DNA of 64,000 nt from contig JADJWI010000003.1 of assembly GCA_016716435.1 (NCBI GenBank), positions 496,001-560,000 of the forward strand, written 5' to 3'. The stretch's first letter is position 1. The number at the start of each line of letters is the position of its first letter. The DNA comes from Acidobacteriota bacterium (GTDB lineage: Bacteria; Acidobacteriota; Blastocatellia; Pyrinomonadales; Pyrinomonadaceae). The translations under genes and the position numbers were made by a program. The notes below the pieces were generated by a model that saw nothing but the letters and a program-made list of their open reading frames with translations, was not told the origin of the DNA and made no database searches. Shown piece after piece: positions 7,722 through 15,236 of this stretch.

Positions 7722-10391
7722 ATGCCGCAAAGCAAAAACCTAACCTCGCAATTCAGTGTCTTCTTTCTCGCAGCCGGTCTTCTGCTAACGATTAGCCTGC
7801 TCTACATCGCCAATGATTCACAGGCGCAAGAGGTCCGTTTCGAAAAGGAGACCGCCGAGTTTTCTCTTTCTGCCGATGACTTAGCCGGAGCCATTTCGGG
7901 CCGTGTCTTTCAGGATTTCAACGGCAACGGGCTATTCGAAAGCTCCGGTGGCACCGCGGCTGTGCCTACCGCAATAGACGTCGGCGTCGCAGGCGTAACA
8001 GTTTCTGCCTATGACTCGGCCGGGGTTCTACGCGGGACGGCAGTAACAGCGGCCAATGGCACCTATACGCTAAACGCGACCGGCACCGGACCGTACCGGA
8101 TCGAGTTCACGGGCCTGCCGGCCGGTTTTCGACCCTCGGCCAGAAGCGCGGCTTCGGTCAATGGGAATACGGCAACGACGGCCGGTTCTACAGTGCACTT
8201 TGTTCAGGATGGCAATACGTCGAACGTCAACCTAGCACTTAATCGTCCCGGCGACTTTTGTGCGAATAATCCGGAGATCTGCTCGCAGCTTTATGGCTTC
8301 GGCGGTGCCACGCAGCCCGAAGCCCTATTTACGATTCCCTACACCGGCGGCAGCACACGAACCACCGGCGGCAACCCGGTCACCGACTTTACTTCGCCTG
8401 GCAATACCTCACTTGCGACCACCGATGACGTCGGCACGACCTTTGGGCTTGCTTATCATCGGGCGACGCGGCGTATCTTTGCGGCTTCCTACATGAAAAA
8501 GCACGCGAAGTTCGGCCCCGGCGGCCCTGGTGCGATCTATCAGTATGACCGAAACACGAATGCCGTCAACGAATTCGTAAACCTGAATACGGTCTTTGGC
8601 CCGGGAACGGCAGGCACAGACCCGCACAATCCGCTCGATTACAACACCGATAACGGCCAGACCACTTGGAACGCTGTTGGAAAGATCTCGTTCGGCGGCA
8701 TCGCTCTGAATGCGGATGAAACATTTCTCTACGCGATGAACCTGAACGACCGGCGTCTCTATCGCATTCCTACGTCCGGCCCGCTCAATTCGACCACCAT
8801 CACGAGCTATCCGTTCCCAACCACGATGCCGAGCTGCACGGTTGCATCCGAGGTGAGGCCCTTCGCGGTGACCTGGTACGAAGGCACGGTTTACGTTGGC
8901 GCGGTCTGTTCGCGTGAAACAGCAGGAGGGGCGATCTCAACCAATCTCCGTGCGTACGTTTACGCCTTCGATCCGGTGACGAATACCTTTGCCGCGACGC
9001 CAAGCATCAACATTCAGCTCAATTACCCGCGGGCCGAGACCGACCCCGGTTACGGTGCCGCATGGCGGAACTGGCGTGCGACCTACACGACCATCAGCAC
9101 TTCGCACTTCATCTATCCTCAGCCGATGGTGACAGATATCGACTTTGACCGCGGCAATATGGTGCTTTCGCTTCGCGACCGCAACGGCGACCAATCGGGC
9201 TACAACAGCGCAAGCAACCCGAACAATCCGTCGCAGCTCTTCAAGGGCATCACCGCGGGAGATATGCTGCGGCTCTGCGGCAACCCGACCTCGGGTTGGA
9301 CGCTTGAAGCCAACGGCCGCTGCGGCGGCATCGGGAACGCGCCGCAGAACACGGACGAAGGCCCTGGAAACGGCGAATATTACTACCAAGACAACTATCA
9401 CCCGAACGGCAATCCGCACGACGAGGTCGCACTCGGCGGGGCATCGCAGATACCGGGCCATTCCGTACTCGTTGCGACCATCTTCGACCCGGTCTATATC
9501 CCGAACGACAATATCTATGATGCCGGTGGTTTTCGGTGGTTTGTGAACAACACCGGAGCTCAGAATCGCGGCTATCTCGCTTACTCGTTCAGCGATTTCG
9601 GCAAGGCGAACGGCATCGGCAACGTTGTTCCTCTGTGCGAGGCGGCCCCGATCGAGGTCGGAAACCGAATCTGGTTCGATGCCAACTCTAACGGCGTGCA
9701 GGACCCCGGCGAGGGCCCGATCGCCGGGGTGACCGTCAATCTTTATCAAGGCTCAACCCTTGTCGGGACAGCAGTGACCGACGCGAACGGCGAGTACTAT
9801 TTCGTCCCGGGAACCACGGTTGACCCAAACCCGACCGACCACATCGGCATCGTGAACGGCGGCCTCGCTTTCGGGACATCCTATCAGATCAGGCTAGACA
9901 ATTTGTCCAATTTTCTCATCGGCGGGCCGCTCTTTGGCCGCTGGATCACGACCGCGGATCAAACGTCGCAGGCCGGCGACGACGAAGCCACCGATTCGGA
10001 CGCAACGGCAGCGACGAATATGCCCGGTTCGCCGCTTGGTACGTTTCCGGTCGTCAGCTTTACCACCGGCGGGCCTGGCGAGAACGACCATCGCTTCGAC
10101 ATCGGCTTCGCTACGCTGGCCCCATCGTCGTCAAACGTATCGGTGGAGGGCCGTGTGATGACGGCAAATGGTTTGGGAATTCCGAATGCTTCGGTCGTGA
10201 TCTTCGATGCCGAGGGAAACACCTGGAGTGTGCTTACGGGCAGCTTCGGCTACTTCAATTTCGAGGGGATACCCGCCGGCCAGACCGTATTTGTTTCCGT
10301 GCGTGCCCGCGGCCATGTTTTCAAGCAGCCGATCCAAACGATCACAACGAACGACGAGCTGAACGTCGTCGAATTCATCGCATCCGAATAG
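7722..10391 (+). CDS. Large secreted protein with SdrD B-like and carboxypeptidase-regulatory-like domains
   Basis: An 889-residue exported protein. Residues 1-36 are a signal peptide with a long hydrophobic core. Residues 54-150 form an SdrD B-like domain (ISGRVFQDFNGNGLF, then DVGVAGVTVSAYD), with acidic turns likely to bind calcium. The middle (about 190-630) is an unrecognised region with beta-propeller-like spacing. A second SdrD B domain starts near residue 644 (VGNRIWFDANSNGVQDPGEG). The last 85 residues (VEGRVMTANGLGIPNASVVI) are a carboxypeptidase-regulatory-like beta-sandwich. No catalytic motif or cell-wall anchor is visible. It is likely a surface or extracellular structural or adhesive protein; the specific role is unknown. 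Confidence 0.85.
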   Translation: MPQSKNLTSQFSVFFLAAGLLLTISLLYIANDSQAQEVRFEKETAEFSLSADDLAGAISGRVFQDFNGNGLFESSGGTAAVPTAIDVGVAGVTVSAYDSAGVLRGTAVTAANGTYTLNATGTGPYRIEFTGLPAGFRPSARSAASVNGNTATTAGSTVHFVQDGNTSNVNLALNRPGDFCANNPEICSQLYGFGGATQPEALFTIPYTGGSTRTTGGNPVTDFTSPGNTSLATTDDVGTTFGLAYHRATRRIFAASYMKKHAKFGPGGPGAIYQYDRNTNAVNEFVNLNTVFGPGTAGTDPHNPLDYNTDNGQTTWNAVGKISFGGIALNADETFLYAMNLNDRRLYRIPTSGPLNSTTITSYPFPTTMPSCTVASEVRPFAVTWYEGTVYVGAVCSRETAGGAISTNLRAYVYAFDPVTNTFAATPSINIQLNYPRAETDPGYGAAWRNWRATYTTISTSHFIYPQPMVTDIDFDRGNMVLSLRDRNGDQSGYNSASNPNNPSQLFKGITAGDMLRLCGNPTSGWTLEANGRCGGIGNAPQNTDEGPGNGEYYYQDNYHPNGNPHDEVALGGASQIPGHSVLVATIFDPVYIPNDNIYDAGGFRWFVNNTGAQNRGYLAYSFSDFGKANGIGNVVPLCEAAPIEVGNRIWFDANSNGVQDPGEGPIAGVTVNLYQGSTLVGTAVTDANGEYYFVPGTTVDPNPTDHIGIVNGGLAFGTSYQIRLDNLSNFLIGGPLFGRWITTADQTSQAGDDEATDSDATAATNMPGSPLGTFPVVSFTTGGPGENDHRFDIGFATLAPSSSNVSVEGRVMTANGLGIPNASVVIFDAEGNTWSVLTGSFGYFNFEGIPAGQTVFVSVRARGHVFKQPIQTITTNDELNVVEFIASE

Positions 10392-10407
10392 CCGCCGGGT
10401 CGTCGCT

Positions 10408-10680
10408 TTAGATCTTACCGAAGAGCATCAGGATGCCGATGATTATGAACGCGACGGCGACTATCCGCTGAAGCCATTCAGTAGGTACATATTGGCTAAG
10501 CACGCCGCCGAACAAGACCGCAAGTAGCGATACAAGAACGAGAGCGAGGCTCGCCCCGAGGAAAACGGCGAGCTTCGACTCCGTTTTTGCCGTTAGGACG
10601 ATGATCGCGAGCTGCGTCTTATCGCCAAGCTCGGCCAGGAAAAGCGTCAGAAAAGCGGTGCCGAAAATCTTCAGGTCCAT
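10408..10680 (-). CDS. GDT1/TMEM165 (UPF0016) family cation transporter, half-size
   Basis: A 90-residue membrane protein with three hydrophobic segments and the family signature ELGDKTQLA at residues 17-25. Full-length GDT1 proteins carry two copies of the ExGD(K/R)(T/S) motif on opposed repeats and move Mn2+ or Ca2+ out of the cytoplasm. Only one copy is encoded here, which is typical for half-size bacterial members that act as dimers. No second half gene is adjacent. It is convergent with the secreted SdrD-like gene. I see no yybP-ykoY-type manganese riboswitch in the 117 nt upstream. Confidence 0.88.
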   Translation of the reverse strand: MDLKIFGTAFLTLFLAELGDKTQLAIIVLTAKTESKLAVFLGASLALVLVSLLAVLFGGVLSQYVPTEWLQRIVAVAFIIIGILMLFGKI

Positions 10681-10797
10681 GCAATCAGTCTAGCCGAGCC
10701 GTGCGGCACGTCAAGCCGAACAAATCTTTACACTCGCCGCCGACTTTTTGCCGAGCATTCGCATCAAAATGTTTTCCGCAAAAGGAGAACATTTACC

Positions 10798-11331
10798 ATG
10801 AAAAAATCAGTATTTATCTTCGCGGCCATCGCACTCGCCTCGGCCGCCGCATTTGCACAGAAAGCACCGAACTTTGCGGGCACCTGGACGCTCGATAAGG
10901 AGCGATCGGAGCTTAACGAACGCACGCGGATCGAGACGATGAAGATGACCGTTGCGCAGACCGCAGATTCGCTTGAGGTGGCGACCGAGACCAAGCGCTC
11001 GGCACCCGAAGGCGGCGGTCGCGGCGGGATGGGTGGAGGCCGATTTGGCGGCGGCGACGGCAAGTTTACCTACAGCCTGACCGAACGCGAGACCACCACC
11101 GAACAAGCTACGCCCCGCGGCCCCGTGCCCGTAACGCTCAGCGCAAAGCTCGAAGGAGCGACGCTCAAGCTCACCCAGAAACGCACCTTCTCCGGCCAGA
11201 TGGGCGAGATCACCGCCACATCAAGCGAAGAATGGTCGCTCTCCGCCGACGGCAAAACGCTGACCGTAAAACGCTCGCTCGCCGGCCCGATGGGCACCAA
11301 CACCTCGACCCTAGTCTTCACAAAACAATGA
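10798..11331 (+). CDS. Small secreted glycine-linker protein, function unknown
   Basis: A 177-residue exported protein. Residues 1-20 are a signal peptide ending AAAFAQ, after which NFAGTWTLDKERSEL starts a beta-rich domain of the lipocalin-like type often seen in Acidobacteria. A glycine-rich linker EGGGRGGMGGGRFGGG lies near residues 63-78, and the remainder (KFTYSLTERETT to the end) is again beta-strand-rich with repeated T/S-rich strands. The strong Shine-Dalgarno AAAGGAG sits about 10 nt before the ATG. I cannot name a function. The glycine linker between two beta domains recalls the protein at 59711-60460. Confidence 0.75.
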   Translation: MKKSVFIFAAIALASAAAFAQKAPNFAGTWTLDKERSELNERTRIETMKMTVAQTADSLEVATETKRSAPEGGGRGGMGGGRFGGGDGKFTYSLTERETTTEQATPRGPVPVTLSAKLEGATLKLTQKRTFSGQMGEITATSSEEWSLSADGKTLTVKRSLAGPMGTNTSTLVFTKQ

Positions 11332-11343
11332 TCGCAATCCACA

Positions 11344-11400
11344 AGCCCGCCGCGTTAGCAAGGCCCGCTTTGCAGAAGCCCGCACGTAAGTAAGGGCGGT
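11344..11400. repeat. REP-like GCCCGC...GGGCGG repeat
   Basis: The segment AAGCCCGCCGCGTTAGCAAGG is followed by a second copy-like stretch AGCCCGCACGTAAGTAAGG ending GGGCGG, 57 bp in all. Both halves have the pattern GCCCGC-(cgt-aag/agc-aagg). It directly follows the secreted protein at 10798 and begins a 4-kb decayed region. It looks like a dispersed REP-type sequence; the function is unknown. Confidence 0.45.
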
Positions 11401-11472
11401 TCATCGGAGCTAATCTTCACCCGTCCCGTGATCGCACAGGCGGAAACCCGACCGGTAGGGAGGGGGTCTCTT

Positions 11473-11569
11473 GGAATGATGAATAATGAACGATGAATGT
11501 AGAGTCCCTGTTCTGAGTTCCCTCTATTGCCCGGATTCCGCATTCATCATTCCGAATTCCGCATTCGGG
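11473..11569. repeat. GAATGATGAATG-family repeat, inverted pair
   Basis: GGAATGATGAATAATGAACG begins the left arm at 11473 and the right arm around 11533-11569 reads GATTCCGCATTCATCATTCC and on to a second CGCATTC. The arms are inverted copies of a GAATGATGAATGCGGAAT-like word. The same word stands at 14863-14897. The stretch has no convincing reading frame. Confidence 0.55.
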
Positions 11570-11575
11570 TCTGTC

Positions 11576-11694
11576 CCGGCTTTAGCCGGCTTGCGGTGCG
11601 GGCGGGTTCCGCCGTCGCCGAAGGTGACGAAGATAATAGCCCGGGGTGAAACCCCGGGTTTGGGTGGCCACCAACCCGCTCCCTGTAAGGGAGC
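11576..11694. repeat. Cluster of three perfect palindromes (REP-like)
   Basis: Three perfect hairpins lie in 119 bp: CCGGCTTTAGCCGG at 11576-11589, CCCGGGGTGAAACCCCGGG at 11640-11658 and GCTCCCTGTAAGGGAGC at 11678-11694. The first palindrome recurs, inverted, at 14843-14856. These resemble REP or BIME-type units that are often spread by REP-associated tyrosine transposases. No transposase gene is in this window. Confidence 0.65.
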
Positions 11695-11744
11695 AAGATC
11701 TTCCACCCGCCCGTCTGTGTCGGAGGCCCGACGTCAGAAAGGGC

Positions 11745-12238
11745 TCAAAACCCAAGTCGGATCCTTGAACGCGGTGCCAGTACTTGCCGATGCTCTGTTC
11801 GAGCGCGTTCTCGACCTCGACCTGCTTGTTCTCCGCGTCGTAGATGAACGAGCGGCCCTGCGGGTCGGCGATGACATTTCCGGCAGCGTCGTAAGCCCAG
11901 CCCTGGCCCGCGGCCATTCGGTTGTCCGAGGCGTTTAGATCCGGATTGAGCATCTTCTTGTCCGCCTCGCAAACGACCATCGTGCTGCCGTCCACACAAC
12001 CCTTCGGCAAAGTCGTGGTCAGGCTCTCGTTAAAGTTCCGGTTGCCGTAACGGTCGAAAGTATAGGTCTGGTTCCAGTTCACCGTCGCTCCGGTTTTCTC
12101 CTCCGCCGAAGTGATCCGGTTCAGCATGTCATAGCCGTACTTCTGATCAAAGACCAGTTCGCCCTCAACGGCTAGCCGCCGATACGACTCGGTTGTGAAG
12201 CGAACAAAGGCCGATAAAGAAACGCAAGGTCTGACCAC
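11745..12238 (-). pseudogene. RHS/YD-repeat protein fragment
   Basis: On the minus strand the frame encodes YDMLNRITSAEE, YTFDRYGNRNF, WAYDAAGNVIADPQG and FIYDAENKQVEVE, four clear YD/RHS repeat units. It starts within an unrelated sequence and runs on into the palindrome cluster, so the native N- and C-termini are both missing. A full RHS protein would be over 1000 residues. The YD content ends near 11765; the remaining codons to 11582 translate the REP-like cluster and are not protein. I read it as a relic of a large RHS or wall-associated repeat gene, broken by repeat insertion. Confidence 0.8.
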
Positions 12239-12258
12239 TCAAGTTCTTGAGCCCCACA

Positions 12259-12402
12259 TCAAGGCACGAATTGCAATATCGCAGGCCTGACCCCGTTGTT
12301 TCCCGACTTAGTGATCGTAAACGTACCGCCGGATTGATCCGACACGTTGACGCCCAAAACGGCCAACGCCATACATGTGACTATCAAACTGAGTTACTTC
12401 AT
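12259..12402 (-). pseudogene. Remnant of a secreted protein N-terminus with a stop at codon 3
   Basis: Reading minus from the ATG at 12402 gives MK, a TAA stop, then LSLIVTCMALAVLGVNVSDQ and SGGTFTITKSGNNG before the frame ends at 12259. This is a clear signal peptide followed by the start of a mature SGGTFTI-type domain common in secreted proteins of Acidobacteria. The stop at codon 3 and the abrupt switch into the dispersed repeat at 12267-12295 show a dead, truncated gene. It is too short and broken to appear as an ordinary reading frame. Confidence 0.6.
12267..12295. repeat. 27-bp dispersed repeat, copy 1 (inverted relative to 14369)
   Basis: On the minus strand this reads a GTCAGG start and the core TGCGATATTGCAATT. 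A copy at 14369-14399 on the plus strand matches 24 of 27 positions. The two copies face in opposite directions about 2.1 kb apart, flanking the S74-terminated gene. Confidence 0.7.
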
Positions 12403-12413
12403 AACGATCACTT

Positions 12414-14291
12414 CTATTTATTAAGCCGGCAAACCTCCGCCGAAGGGTTTTGTGAACATACGAGAACCTTAAATGCCTCAAGCTGCGTCTCAAGCGACTT
12501 GATCTTTACGTCCTGAGCCTCGATCTGTGCCTGCTGGTCCTTGACCGCGTTTACCAAGACGACACCGATGCGATCGTACTTGACGCCCTCGACCTCGCCT
12601 TTGTCGTTGTAGGTGACGAATCGCGGATCGATCTTTGCGATGTCTTCTGCACCGAATCCGACATCCTTCATTCCGCCGTCTTTCCAGTCGAAGGAGATCG
12701 GGCGAAGTTGATTGACAAACGATATGCCGGGTGAAAATCGACCGATGTTTGTTTTGTAACGCAAGCTAGAAGAGCAGGTTGATATCTGATTCAATGCGTT
12801 TCGGCAAAGCGCGGTCGCTCCGGCGGCGCCAAGCGTCGGTATCGCAACCGCATTGCTGTTGGTGTCAACGCTGAATGCGACTGTGGCATTAATCTCATTG
12901 AACAGAATAAAATTTCCGTTTGGAGCGGTGGTCGCCAACGACCACCGGTCAGTGTTTCCAAGACCCAGAATGAACCCTGAATTAATGTCCGATCTAACGG
13001 CCGCCCGCTGAATCCCGGTGCCCGCCACGTGAAGTTTCCACACTGGCGCGGTTGTGCCGATGCCAACATTAGTATTCGCCGCTGCCCCGTTTACGCCGCT
13101 GATGCTACCCAACACAAGCGAATTGCTTGCGCCAACCAAAGCAAATGAACCAATGGCCGTGGCGTTTGTGAGATTGCCTATACTGACATTCGCTGCGTTA
13201 CCGACAATAGTATTGTTGGCGCCCGTCGTGTTCGCGTAACCAGCCGTATTTCCAAAGAACGAGTTGTTGGTGCCCGTCGTGTTCGCGTCACCAGCCTGAT
13301 TGCCAAAGAACGAGTTGCTGTTGCCCACGGTGTTCGAGGCACCGGCAACCCTGCCAAAGAACGAGTTGTTGGCGCCCGTCGTGTTCGACAAACCAGCCTG
13401 ATTGCCAAAGAACGAGTTGCTGGCGCCCCCCGTGTTCGAGCCACCGGCATTCCTGCCGAAGAAGGAGTTGCTGTTGCCCGTCGTGTTCAAGTCTCCGGCA
13501 AAAAAGCCAAAGAACGAGTTGCCGTTGCCTGCCGTGTTCGATTGACCGGCATTTTCGCCGGCAAAAAGGTTTTCCAAGCCCGCATTGCTCAAGATGCGAC
13601 TGCCGCCAATGTTGTATTGCGTCGTTGCGTTGACGATGTTCCCGGAAAGCGTCCCGCCGGCAATGCCGTTACCGCTGATGCTGAAGTTTGAGGTCGCCTG
13701 CGATCCGGCGGTCTGATTTTGGATGTAGTTTGTCGAGCCTGCCGTCGGTGGCCGCGCGTCGGTCATTCGCGGGTCGGTCGTGACAACATACTGATTTGCC
13801 GCCACGCCGCCAAGTTGTGTGGCGTTTGTGGCGTTTGTCGCGGTTGCTGCATTCGTTGCGTTGACCGCATTTGTAGCGTTCGCGGCAGTTACAGCATTGG
13901 TGGCAGTATCTGAATTAATACTCTTTACCGCATATGGGGAGCTGTCCACCTGCTGTCTCGGTGCCAAAGTCGTAATGCCCGGTTGTCCGGCTAACCGGAC
14001 CCTGATCTCAAGAAACCGCTTCGCTCCTGGAAACTGGCTGCCGAAATCCAGCTTGACGGTGAAAACACCATTAGCGACGGCCACTGAGTTGAGCGAGAGC
14101 GTCGACCCCAATTGAGCCCCACCCGAAACCGCATCAAACAAAGCGAACTCAAAATCATAGTTGCCGTTCGCCGCCGACGCCCCGTCCTTGAGACTGCCTT
14201 GATAGTTAAATTCGGTTGTCTGGGCAAAGATCGTCTCAACAAACAGGGCTGCCATCACCGCCATAGTGATCAAAAGCATTGCATTTCGCAT
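12414..14291 (-). CDS. Secreted repeat protein with C-terminal peptidase S74 chaperone domain
   Basis: A 625-residue protein. A signal peptide (residues 1-23) precedes a beta-domain FNYQGSLKDG to about residue 120. An Ala/Asn/Thr heptad-like stretch (TNAVTAANATNAVNATNAA) follows, which should form a trimeric stalk. Residues about 240-360 hold seven to eight tandem 17-residue repeats of the form NSFFGxxAGxxNTTGxN, like the beta-roll heads of YadA-type adhesins. After a short tail-fibre-like region, residues 515-600 (LRYKTNIGRF, then RPISFDWKDGG, VGFGAEDI) are a peptidase S74 intramolecular chaperone, which helps trimers fold and then cleaves itself off. A C-terminal coiled coil (DQQAQIEAQDVKIKSLETQL) closes it. 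It is likely a trimeric surface fibre. Confidence 0.88.
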   Translation of the reverse strand: MRNAMLLITMAVMAALFVETIFAQTTEFNYQGSLKDGASAANGNYDFEFALFDAVSGGAQLGSTLSLNSVAVANGVFTVKLDFGSQFPGAKRFLEIRVRLAGQPGITTLAPRQQVDSSPYAVKSINSDTATNAVTAANATNAVNATNAATATNATNATQLGGVAANQYVVTTDPRMTDARPPTAGSTNYIQNQTAGSQATSNFSISGNGIAGGTLSGNIVNATTQYNIGGSRILSNAGLENLFAGENAGQSNTAGNGNSFFGFFAGDLNTTGNSNSFFGRNAGGSNTGGASNSFFGNQAGLSNTTGANNSFFGRVAGASNTVGNSNSFFGNQAGDANTTGTNNSFFGNTAGYANTTGANNTIVGNAANVSIGNLTNATAIGSFALVGASNSLVLGSISGVNGAAANTNVGIGTTAPVWKLHVAGTGIQRAAVRSDINSGFILGLGNTDRWSLATTAPNGNFILFNEINATVAFSVDTNSNAVAIPTLGAAGATALCRNALNQISTCSSSLRYKTNIGRFSPGISFVNQLRPISFDWKDGGMKDVGFGAEDIAKIDPRFVTYNDKGEVEGVKYDRIGVVLVNAVKDQQAQIEAQDVKIKSLETQLEAFKVLVCSQNPSAEVCRLNK

Positions 14292-14368
14292 TTTTAGGCC
14301 CTCCGTACAAATTGTCGTAAATCTTTTTCAATCGTACTCCTATTTCAAAAAAAATAACAAGCTGTAAT

Positions 14369-14399
14369 CGGCGTCAGACTTGCGATATTGCAATTTTCG
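14369..14399. repeat. 27-bp dispersed repeat, copy 2
   Basis: GTCAGACT leads into the core TGCGATATTGCAATT. It matches the copy at 12267-12295 in inverted orientation (24 of 27 positions). Together they bracket the S74-terminated gene like terminal inverted repeats, although no transposase is enclosed. Confidence 0.7.
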
Positions 14400-14557
14400 T
14401 CAGCACCTGCGGACTTCAGACGGTTCGGTTTTCAAAGCGCTTGCAGGCGGCTGAATGTTTATTTGCGTCGTGTGAACCGCCGCAAGTTGCCCGAGGGCAT
14501 TATAGACCGCCCGGCCGGGAAATGCGTCACCAAATTGGTGTAGGTCGGAAGATACGG
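14400..14557 (-). pseudogene. Possible C-terminal protein remnant
   Basis: A minus-strand open frame ending at TGA 14400-14402 reads DLHQFGDAFPGRAVYNALGQ then LAAVHTTQINIQPPAS to the stop. It has protein-like composition, no start codon of its own, and its upstream end runs into the repeat mosaic. I read it as the tail of a lost gene, perhaps from the same decayed cluster as the RHS fragment. This is a weak call. Confidence 0.3.
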
Positions 14558-14600
14558 TGGCGGAACTAAAACCGGGCCGGTCTTTCTGTGCGGCTTCGGT

Positions 14601-14690
14601 CTGTGCATTCTGTGGTCATGCGTCTGTTATTCCGGAGACCACAGAAGACACAGACGAGATCCACAGAATTCACAGACAAGAACCACAGAC
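14601..14690. repeat. CACAGA word-like repeat, inverted pair
   Basis: CTGTGCATTCTGTGGTC at 14601-14617 is answered by GACCACAGAAGACACAGACG from 14637 and further CACAGA words to 14690. This is the third member of the CTCTGTG/CACAGAG family in this window. It opens a 600-bp mosaic of unrelated short repeats in the 945-nt gap between the S74 gene and the hydrolase at 15237. Confidence 0.55.
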
Positions 14691-14785
14691 AAGCTCCCGG
14701 TTTTCTTCTTTTCTTGTTTCGTGGTTCGAGATCTCCAGTGCAAATGCCACCGTCTTCGACGGTTCGGGCTTTGATCTGGCCGTGT

Positions 14786-14856
14786 CCCACATCTCACGAT
14801 GTGGGCTTCATCAATTCCGTCGTCTTCGACGCCTCACGCGGGCCGGCTAAAGCCGG
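14786..14856. repeat. Two palindromes (REP-like)
   Basis: CCCACATCTCACGATGTGGG at 14786-14805 is a perfect 8-bp stem. CCGGCTAAAGCCGG at 14843-14856 is the inverse complement of the palindrome at 11576-11589. They repeat the REP-like theme of 11.6 kb. Confidence 0.6.
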
Positions 14857-14862
14857 GCCCAG

Positions 14863-14897
14863 ATGAATGCGGAATTCGGAATGATGAATGCGGAATC
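14863..14897. repeat. GATGAATGCGGAAT tandem words
   Basis: GATGAATGCGGAATTCGGAA is followed at once by TGATGAATGCGGAATC, two head-to-tail copies of a GATGAATGCGGAAT word that also occurs, inverted, at 11533-11569. Confidence 0.6.
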
Positions 14898-14917
14898 TGG
14901 ACCGCCACCCTCCGAAA

Positions 14918-14998
14918 CTCTGCAACTCTGCAACTCTGCAACTCTCGCAACTATCGAGACCTTCCATATCATCCATTTCATATTTTTCATCCATATCG
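14918..14998. repeat. Short-period tandem repeats CTCTGCAA and ATCCAT
   Basis: CTCTGCAA is repeated three times exactly and once as CTCTCGCAA (14918-14950, period 8). Directly after, 14963-14998 is a run of CATCCAT/CATAT words. Neither stretch has coding character on either strand. Confidence 0.65.
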
Positions 14999-15125
14999 TT
15001 CAGAATACCGTTGGCGGCAATCGGGTGATGTGCGAATATCGTCGCGTGACGAGAGTGACCAGACATTGCGACGCGGCTCTTACCTTTGAAGGCGGAGCCG
15101 TGCGTGGCACCGAAACGTTTCACGC

Positions 15126-15188
15126 GTTTCCGGCGTTCGCGATGTTCGCGACGTTCCAAGCGTTCCAGGTGTTCCAGGCGTTTTCGCG
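15126..15188. repeat. Nine-bp tandem repeat GTTCCAGGC, seven units
   Basis: Seven consecutive 9-bp units run from 15126 to 15188: GTTTCCGGC, GTTCGCGAT, GTTCGCGAC, GTTCCAAGC, GTTCCAGGT, GTTCCAGGC, GTTTTCGCG. It ends 48 nt before the hydrolase start at 15237. It is another member of the repeat mosaic and no gene is evident in it. Confidence 0.65.
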
Positions 15189-15236
15189 AACGCGCGATGC
15201 CTTAAAGAAACAGAACAAGCGGGTTAGAGTAAAGAT

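Noticed and set aside
15126..15188. Possible CRISPR array
   Set aside because: Units are 9 bp with no spacers; this is a simple tandem repeat.
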